From Caldilineales bacterium (lineage in GTDB: Bacteria > Chloroflexota > Anaerolineae > JAAEKA01), in the NCBI GenBank assembly GCA_021463315.1, contig JAJTXO010000067.1, forward strand, positions 1 through 11,760: a DNA stretch of 11,760 nt. The letters are read 5' to 3'. Made by a program: the position numbers and the translations under genes. The notes beneath the pieces were generated by a model, which did no database searches, had not been told where the DNA came from, and saw nothing but the letters and a program-made list of their open reading frames with translations. The first letter of the stretch is position 1. Every line of letters begins with the position of its first letter. Shown one piece after another: positions 7,291-11,760 of this stretch.

Positions 7291-7315
7291 TGCATTGTCG
7301 TGCCGTGGGTACAAT
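7287..7315 (+). promoter_or_regulatory. Sigma70-like promoter candidate for the beta-helix surface protein
   Basis: The -10 box TACAAT (7310-7315) is preceded at 17 bases by a weak -35 (CTTGTG, 7287-7292) that overlaps the hairpin. A transcript would have a leader of about 85 bases before the ATG at 7409; I see no clear fold in that leader. Confidence 0.45.
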
Positions 7316-7408
7316 GGCGTGTAGTTTTGTTCAGCCATTGGCAAGCATGGCGATAATCTCAACCTGACACACTGGCCGGGGGTAAGCCGGCCCGTCCCGA
7401 GGAACACT

Positions 7409-10402
7409 ATGATCACAAAATCGAACAATCTGATCCGGTTGGCGCGCCACGCGCTTTTGATCCTGGCGTTGGCGCTGCTGGCGCCGCTGGCCAGCGCGGC
7501 CGCGCCGGCCAACGATAATGCCAGCAATAGCGCTTACGACAGCGGCTGGGCCAACGGGTCCAATGGCGGCACGGGCATGGGCGGGTGGACATTGAGCACC
7601 AGCGGCGCGGCTGGGCACTTCATTGGAAACTCGGGCTGTGATATCGCCATCGACAGCGATTGCTGGGGGATGTACGCAAACTCGGGCGGGTTGGCAGATG
7701 CTGTACGCACCTTCAACAGCGCCATGAACGTCGGCGAGGTGTTCACCATCTACATGGACAACGGCAGCATCCAGACGGGCGGCTCGGTGGGGTTCGGTCT
7801 GCGCAACTCCAGCAGCCAAAACGTCCTGGAGTTCTACTTCTCCGGCGGAGCAAGCAACTACACCGTAGCCGATGGCACAGGGACTGGCAGCACGGGGTTG
7901 GCGTATACTGACCAAGGGCTGGAAACGGTGTTTACATTTACCAGCCCGACTTTTTATCACATGCAGGCAACGCGCCTGACCGACAGCGCCAGCGTGCGGA
8001 TGTATCGCAAGCTGGGCCAAACGGACAAGACCGTTGCGAATCTGAGATTGTTCAACTTCGAGGCTGGCAGCGGCGATGCCCATAACCTGTATTTCAACAG
8101 CATCGCTGTGAGCCAGCCTACGGCGCCATCAGGCCTCGTCGTCAACGAGATCGACTACGACAACCCGGGAACCGATGATGCCGAGTTCATCGAGATCAAG
8201 AACACCAGCGGCGCCAGCATCAACCTGGACGACTACGATCTGCTGCTGATCAACGGCGTCAGCAGCGGCACGGACTTCTATCGCGTCATCGACTTGCCGA
8301 GCGTGAGTCTGGCCGCAGGGGACTACTACGTGGTCTGCGGGCAGAGCGCCAACGTGCCCAACTGCGACCATGATGTTACGCCAGACACTGAACTGATCCA
8401 AAACGGCGAACCCGACGCAGTGGCGTTGGCCCACAAGGGGGTCATCGTCGATACGGTCAGCTATGGCGGCTCTAGCGCCAGCCCGTTTACCGAAAACACG
8501 GGCGTGTCCACCAGCAAGAATGACCACGGCGACAACGCTTTTGTTGGCCTCTCGCGCATTGTCGATGGCGTGGACAGCAACCACAACGACAACGACTTTC
8601 AGCGGGTGTGCATCACGCCGGGCCTGGCCAACGTGAACAGCACGGCATGCGCCAATGCCTATGTGGCAACCGGGGGTTCAGACAGCGCCAACAACTGCGC
8701 CAGCAGCACAGCGCCTTGCCTGACCGTGGCCAGGGGTGTCGGGCGCGCAGGCAAGAACGACACCATCAATGTCGCCGGCGGCGCCTATGCCGAACAGGTG
8801 AGCCTGGACGATGGTGCGCTGCTGCACTGGTCAGGCGGGGGCGGCGGCAATGACTGGCAGTTTCAATCCCTCACCATCAAGACCACGTCGAACAGCGGCG
8901 CCGTAACTGCGCCGCCGGGAACGCTGACGCTGGCCGGCACGGGCAGCATCAAGCCCAGCCTGACCAACAACGGCACGTTCACCCACAACGGCGGCACGGT
9001 GGCTTTCGTGGGCCAGAGCAACAACAACGCCGTGGTTGCCGGCAACAACGCCACCACCTTCTACAACGTCAGCATCTCGGCCAACTCCGGCGTCTTCGGC
9101 GTGGACATGTACAACGGCACGGTCAGCGCCACCATCAACGGCACGCTGACCATCAACAGCGGCGGCTTCGTGGCCCATGCCGAGAACGGCGGCTCAAATA
9201 TCGCCACCGATGGCTCGCCCCTCTACGGCAACGGCTCGACGCTGCGCTACAACACCGGTAATTCGGAGAATGACGACTTCGACGCCTTCGCCGAGTGGGC
9301 TGCCGGGCAGACCAGCACAGCGCGCGGCGTGCCGGACAACGTGCTGCTGGCCAACAACACCTGGGTGGGCATGCGCCAGAACGCCGGCGTGCGCGAGATG
9401 CGCGGCAATCTGACCATCGACGCCGGCAGCGGGCTGGACCTGGGCGTGTCCGGATCGTCGACCACCAAGGCTAACGGCGTGGTCACCAACAATGGCACGA
9501 TCAAGCAGACGGCCACGGTCAACGCCAGCAGCTTCCACTTCGCCAACATCAAGGATACCAGCAGCAGCGACAAGTACTACGGTGTCCTGATCAACACCGC
9601 AGGCAACATGGGACAGACCACAGTTTGGGTGGACGGCAACCAGAACTGCCCGAACCTGGGCGCGGGGGTGAGCCAGGTCAAGCGCTGCTACAGGGTCACG
9701 CCGGGCAGCGCGCAGTCGGCGACCGCGACCTTCTACTATCGCTACAACGAGCTGAACGGCCAGACGCCGTCCACGCTGAAGCTGTGGAAGTATCAGGGCA
9801 GCGGCGTTTCCTGGGCCGAGCCGACCAACTCCGGCTACGTGCGCAGCGCCTGCAACAGCGGCGACAACAACTGCTCCGTCGAGGTGAGCGGCGTGACCTT
9901 GGGCTCAACCTATCTGCTGGCCAGCCTCAACCCCACCGCCATCACCCTGGCCGAGTTTTCTGCGCAGCAGGTGGGCGACCACGTGCGGGTGAGCTGGGAG
10001 ACGGTCAGCGAGATCGACAACCGCGGCTTCAACCTCTACCGCGGGACGTCGCCGGCCGGCTGGGATCGCCAGCTCAACAGCGCGCTGATCCCCTCGCAGG
10101 GCCAGGGCAGCCCCAGCGGCTTCACCTACACCTGGGACGATCACGCCGACCTGGTTGTCGGGACGACCTACTACTACTGGCTGGAGGACCTGGACCTGAG
10201 CGGCGCGCTGACGATGCACGGGCCGGTCAGCGTGGACTTCTCCGTGCCGACGGCGGTGACGCTGAGCGGCGTGAGCGCCAGTCCGGGTCTCGATACGCTG
10301 CGCTACTCGACCCACGCGGCCGGCGCGGCCGCGCTGCCCTGGCTGTGGGTGGTGGCTGCGGCGACCGGCGCGGCGCTGGGGGTGAGACGCATGCGGCGCT
10401 GA
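7409..10402 (+). CDS. Secreted lamin-tail/beta-helix surface protein with C-terminal anchor module, 997 aa
   Basis: ATG at 7409 has GAGGA five bases upstream. Parts in order: signal peptide 1-30 (hydrophobic 15-27, cut near ASA|AA); a lectin-like beta-sandwich about 40-235 opening with YDSGWANGSNGGTGMGGWTL; a lamin-tail domain from about 242 (GLVVNEIDYDNPG, AEFIEIKNTSGASINLDDY); then YVATGGSDSANNCASSTAPC at 418, the usual opening of secreted right-handed beta-helix proteins, with GDTI-like NDTINVAGGAYAEQV. A long Asn/Gly/Thr-rich repetitive beta region follows to about 830 (NNGTF, NNGTI, INGTLTINSGG turns). Residues 842-955 are the same fibronectin-like module as in the subtilase. The C-terminus is a membrane segment (about 973-991) ending VRRMRR. 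No catalytic motif is visible, so an adhesive or structural cell-surface role is the best inference. It appears to have its own promoter, and a hairpin lies directly after the stop. Confidence 0.9.
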   Translation: MITKSNNLIRLARHALLILALALLAPLASAAAPANDNASNSAYDSGWANGSNGGTGMGGWTLSTSGAAGHFIGNSGCDIAIDSDCWGMYANSGGLADAVRTFNSAMNVGEVFTIYMDNGSIQTGGSVGFGLRNSSSQNVLEFYFSGGASNYTVADGTGTGSTGLAYTDQGLETVFTFTSPTFYHMQATRLTDSASVRMYRKLGQTDKTVANLRLFNFEAGSGDAHNLYFNSIAVSQPTAPSGLVVNEIDYDNPGTDDAEFIEIKNTSGASINLDDYDLLLINGVSSGTDFYRVIDLPSVSLAAGDYYVVCGQSANVPNCDHDVTPDTELIQNGEPDAVALAHKGVIVDTVSYGGSSASPFTENTGVSTSKNDHGDNAFVGLSRIVDGVDSNHNDNDFQRVCITPGLANVNSTACANAYVATGGSDSANNCASSTAPCLTVARGVGRAGKNDTINVAGGAYAEQVSLDDGALLHWSGGGGGNDWQFQSLTIKTTSNSGAVTAPPGTLTLAGTGSIKPSLTNNGTFTHNGGTVAFVGQSNNNAVVAGNNATTFYNVSISANSGVFGVDMYNGTVSATINGTLTINSGGFVAHAENGGSNIATDGSPLYGNGSTLRYNTGNSENDDFDAFAEWAAGQTSTARGVPDNVLLANNTWVGMRQNAGVREMRGNLTIDAGSGLDLGVSGSSTTKANGVVTNNGTIKQTATVNASSFHFANIKDTSSSDKYYGVLINTAGNMGQTTVWVDGNQNCPNLGAGVSQVKRCYRVTPGSAQSATATFYYRYNELNGQTPSTLKLWKYQGSGVSWAEPTNSGYVRSACNSGDNNCSVEVSGVTLGSTYLLASLNPTAITLAEFSAQQVGDHVRVSWETVSEIDNRGFNLYRGTSPAGWDRQLNSALIPSQGQGSPSGFTYTWDDHADLVVGTTYYYWLEDLDLSGALTMHGPVSVDFSVPTAVTLSGVSASPGLDTLRYSTHAAGAAALPWLWVVAAATGAALGVRRMRR
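9932..10273 (+). repeat. Copy 2 of the 342-bp coding repeat
   Basis: Same length as copy 1 with no insertion or deletion. It shares the 50-base identical block 9989-10038. Divergence is concentrated in the second half of the module, at third codon positions and a few surface residues. Confidence 0.9.
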
Positions 10403-10418
10403 GCCGCGCAGATGAACA

Positions 10419-10457
10419 GCAGGCGCAGATCGGAGGGTGTGTCCGATCTGCGCCTGC
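10419..10457 (+). terminator. Long perfect hairpin after the surface-protein gene
   Basis: A perfect 16-bp stem (10419-10434 with 10442-10457) and a 7-base loop (GGGTGTG) begin 16 bases after the stop at 10402. No T-run follows. In GC-rich bacteria such stems can terminate without a T-tract. The left arm with its flank (AGCAGGCGCAGATCGGAG) resembles part of the 42-bp repeat after the subtilase. Confidence 0.65.
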
Positions 10458-10494
10458 CCGTTGACCTGCACGTCTTCTGTCCTGGCAGGGACGC

Positions 10495-10524
10495 TTGGCG
10501 TTTCTCAGCGTTCGCTGGTACAAT
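10495..10524 (+). promoter_or_regulatory. Sigma70-like promoter candidate for the toxin-antitoxin pair
   Basis: TTGGCG (10495-10500), 18-base spacer, TACAAT (10519-10524). The -10 context GGTACAATG matches that of the site at 7310. About 55 bases separate it from the antitoxin ATG. Such operons are commonly repressed by their own antitoxin; I see no clear operator palindrome here. Confidence 0.5.
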
Positions 10525-10584
10525 GAACTTACTGTGCGAAGAGTTTGTGATGGCGTTAGCCCACTGCCGAAACGAGGTACCGTT

Positions 10585-10854
10585 ATGAGCGCAAAGATGT
10601 TCGGCCGTTATGTAGTTTCTGATCCAGAGATCTGTCATGGCAAACCGACGTTCCGTGGCACGCGCGTCATGGTGGCGCACGTGCTGGAACAGGTTGCCGA
10701 GGGGATGGACTGGGAAAGTATTGTGGCTGAGTGGCGCGGCAGCGTCAGCCAGGAAGCCATTGCCGAGGCCGTGCGTCTGGCTGGGCGAGCGTTTCTCGAT
10801 CACGCGCCAGAGTACATGGCCCCAGAGTACGTTTTGACGCCGGTAGCTGCGTGA
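10585..10854 (+). CDS. DUF433 antitoxin, 89 aa
   Basis: The ATG at 10585 is chosen over upstream in-frame starts because GAGGT precedes it by six bases and the DUF433 homology begins just after it. The protein shows the family signature: D13-P-E-I, then GKPTFRGTRVMV (19-30), then a helical C-terminal part (VLEQVAEGMDWESIVAEW, 33-50; SQEAIAEAVRLA). DUF433 proteins are small winged-helix-like DNA-binding antitoxins that pair with PIN-like DUF5615 toxins. This matches the next gene, which it overlaps by four bases (GTGA), so the two are probably translated in a coupled way. The antitoxin should neutralise the toxin and repress the shared promoter. Codon choice here is less GC-biased than in the surface-protein genes, consistent with an acquired cassette. 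Confidence 0.9.
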   Translation: MSAKMFGRYVVSDPEICHGKPTFRGTRVMVAHVLEQVAEGMDWESIVAEWRGSVSQEAIAEAVRLAGRAFLDHAPEYMAPEYVLTPVAA

Positions 10855-11246
10855 ACATCCTCGACGAAAACATCCCGGAAAACCAGCGGCAACTGCTGCG
10901 TAGCTGGCGCGTACCCATGCGCCAGATCGGATATGATGTCGGGCGGCAGGGCTTGAAAGACAGCGAGATCATCCCCCTACTGCTCCAATTGCGCCGGGCG
11001 ACCTTCTTTTCGCTGGACTCCGATTTCTACAAGCGTGATCTGTGTCATGGCAAGTACTGCCTGGTATGCATGGACGTCAGGAAACAAGATGCGGCGATCT
11101 TCGTGCGTCGTTTTCTGCAGCATCCGCAGTTCGATACCGCTGCGAAGCGGATGGGAACAGTGGCACGTGTTTCTCCGCATGGCTTGACCGTGTGGCGCAG
11201 CAAAGCTGCCCATGAGACGCAAGTGGACTGGGTGAGACTGCATTAG
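10851..11246 (+). CDS. DUF5615 PIN-like toxin, 131 aa
   Basis: The GTG start overlaps the antitoxin stop (GTGA). Translation begins MNILDENIPENQ, the hallmark start of the DUF5615/Mut7-C PIN-like family. Acidic residues expected in the metal-binding nuclease site are present: D5 and E6, D37 in GLKDSEII, and D56 and D58 in FFSLDSDFY. The C-terminal part (about 66-131) keeps a KYCLVCMDVRKQDAAIFVRRFL segment typical of the fold and ends WVRLH. It is probably a metal-dependent ribonuclease toxin held in check by the DUF433 partner; the RNA target is unknown. Length is normal and the frame is intact, so the pair looks functional. Confidence 0.85.
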   Translation: MNILDENIPENQRQLLRSWRVPMRQIGYDVGRQGLKDSEIIPLLLQLRRATFFSLDSDFYKRDLCHGKYCLVCMDVRKQDAAIFVRRFLQHPQFDTAAKRMGTVARVSPHGLTVWRSKAAHETQVDWVRLH

Positions 11247-11250
11247 ACCT

Positions 11251-11567
11251 GTCGACTTCGTCTATCGCGGCGTGAATCTCGAAGAGGAGAAGCGTATGCG
11301 AAACATCATCAGTGTGGAAAGGATTGGCATGGAGCCAGGTTTCGGCAAGGCCAGTAGGGCCAGGCCGATCTGGTGTTCCGGCGGTTGAGCGCGCGTTTCA
11401 AGGCTGTACCGCCGTATCTGGCCGAACGGGTGCGCAGCGTGCCCAGCGAACAGATGCCCGGTCTGCTGGACGTGGCGCTGACCGCTGTTTCGCTGGACGA
11501 AGTGGCGGCAGCCGTGGAGGGGATGACGGCCGGCGTCGGCAATGGCAGCCGCGCCGTGGAGCCATGA
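11251..11567 (+). pseudogene. Frameshifted remnant of a DUF4351 / Rpn-type protein C-terminus
   Basis: Two frames together give one recognisable tail. The first (11251 to about 11345) reads NLEEEKRMRNIISVERIGMEPGF, like the segment before DUF4351 in Rpn/transposase-like nuclease proteins. The second (about 11346-11567) reads QGQ-stop-GQADLVFRRLSARF and then LLDVALTAVSLDEVAAAVEG, the DUF4351 helices. Joining them needs a one-base deletion near 11341-11349. The second frame also has a TAG at 11355 where the GQ-repeat pattern predicts CAG. The N-terminal catalytic part is absent. An ATG at 11296 with GAGGAGA before it would give only 30 residues and is more simply explained as inherited coding sequence. 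This is a decayed fragment. Confidence 0.72.
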
Positions 11568-11760
11568 CAGCGCCGGCTGCCCGCTCAACGCGACGTTGAT
11601 CCCGTCGCAGTCGCAGGGCAGCCCCAACGGCTTCGTCTACACCTGGGACGACTTTGCCGACCTGGTTCCCGGCACCACCTACTACTACTGGGTCGAGGAT
11701 GTGGACGTCAACGGCGCGGCCACGCGGCATGGGCCGGTGAGCGTCGACTACGTCGCGCCC
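11542..11760 (+). pseudogene. Headless third copy of the C-terminal fibronectin-like module (runs off window)
   Basis: From about 11570 the frame reads PLNATLIPSQSQGSPNGF, then YTWDDFADLVPG, YYYWVEDVDVNG and HGPVSVDYVAP. This matches the second half of the module in the subtilase and the beta-helix protein. Bases 11584-11760 align without a gap to 10073-10249. The first half (ETVSEIDNRGFNLYRG) is missing and the frame is closed upstream by a TGA at 11524, so the only start available is an ATG at 11542 lying inside the DUF4351 remnant. It is most likely the tail of a surface-protein gene whose body was lost in a rearrangement. The gene's true end lies beyond the window. Confidence 0.75.

Noticed and set aside
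9625..10464. 279-codon + frame overlapping the end of the beta-helix protein
   Set aside because: It is a shadow frame over the fibronectin-like module with R/G/Q-rich composition and no motif.
11296..11388. 30-codon ORF with a good GAGGAGA ribosome binding site
   Set aside because: The purine run encodes the Glu-Glu-Glu-Lys of the DUF4351-type remnant, and the ORF ends where the frameshift makes it end.

Overview
This window is GC-rich and essentially every real gene lies on the + strand. The content is that of a free-living bacterium that secretes large multidomain surface proteins. A gingipain-type protease with a dockerin, a subtilase and a beta-helix protein sharing a C-terminal module, DUF433/DUF5615 pairs and DUF4351 remnants together recall Chloroflexota (Anaerolineae/Caldilineae-like genomes). 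No rRNA or other phylogenetic marker is present, so this assignment is an inference from style.

Layout. Bases 1-894 are the 3' part of a radical SAM/SPASM peptide-maturase gene that enters from the left edge. After 67 bases comes a 68-residue ORF (962-1168) with a strong ribosome binding site. It has a charged leader-like half and a Gly/Pro-rich half ending in Cys, so it looks like a RiPP precursor. After 39 bases follows an exported C25 (gingipain-type) cysteine protease with a C-terminal dockerin (1208-4561). Then, after 114 bases, comes an exported S8 subtilase with a C-terminal membrane tail (4676-7150). A 42-bp tandem repeat and a strong hairpin close this block. A new promoter-like site then precedes a 997-residue secreted lamin-tail/beta-helix surface protein (7409-10402), which ends in the same module and the same kind of tail as the subtilase. 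A long perfect hairpin follows it. A promoter-like site then leads into a compact toxin-antitoxin pair, DUF433 antitoxin (10585-10854) and PIN-like DUF5615 toxin (10851-11246), overlapping by GTGA. The right end is debris: a frameshifted DUF4351 remnant fused to a headless third copy of the C-terminal module that runs off the window.

How the genes may work together. The first four ORFs are co-directional and form a plausible transcription unit: maturase, small peptide substrate and two secreted proteases. The best candidate for an undescribed system is therefore a radical-SAM-modified peptide made here, with the C25 and/or S8 protease possibly trimming it outside the membrane. The maturase family and the protease catalytic residues are read directly from sequence. 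The precursor status of the 68-residue ORF and its link to the proteases are inference.
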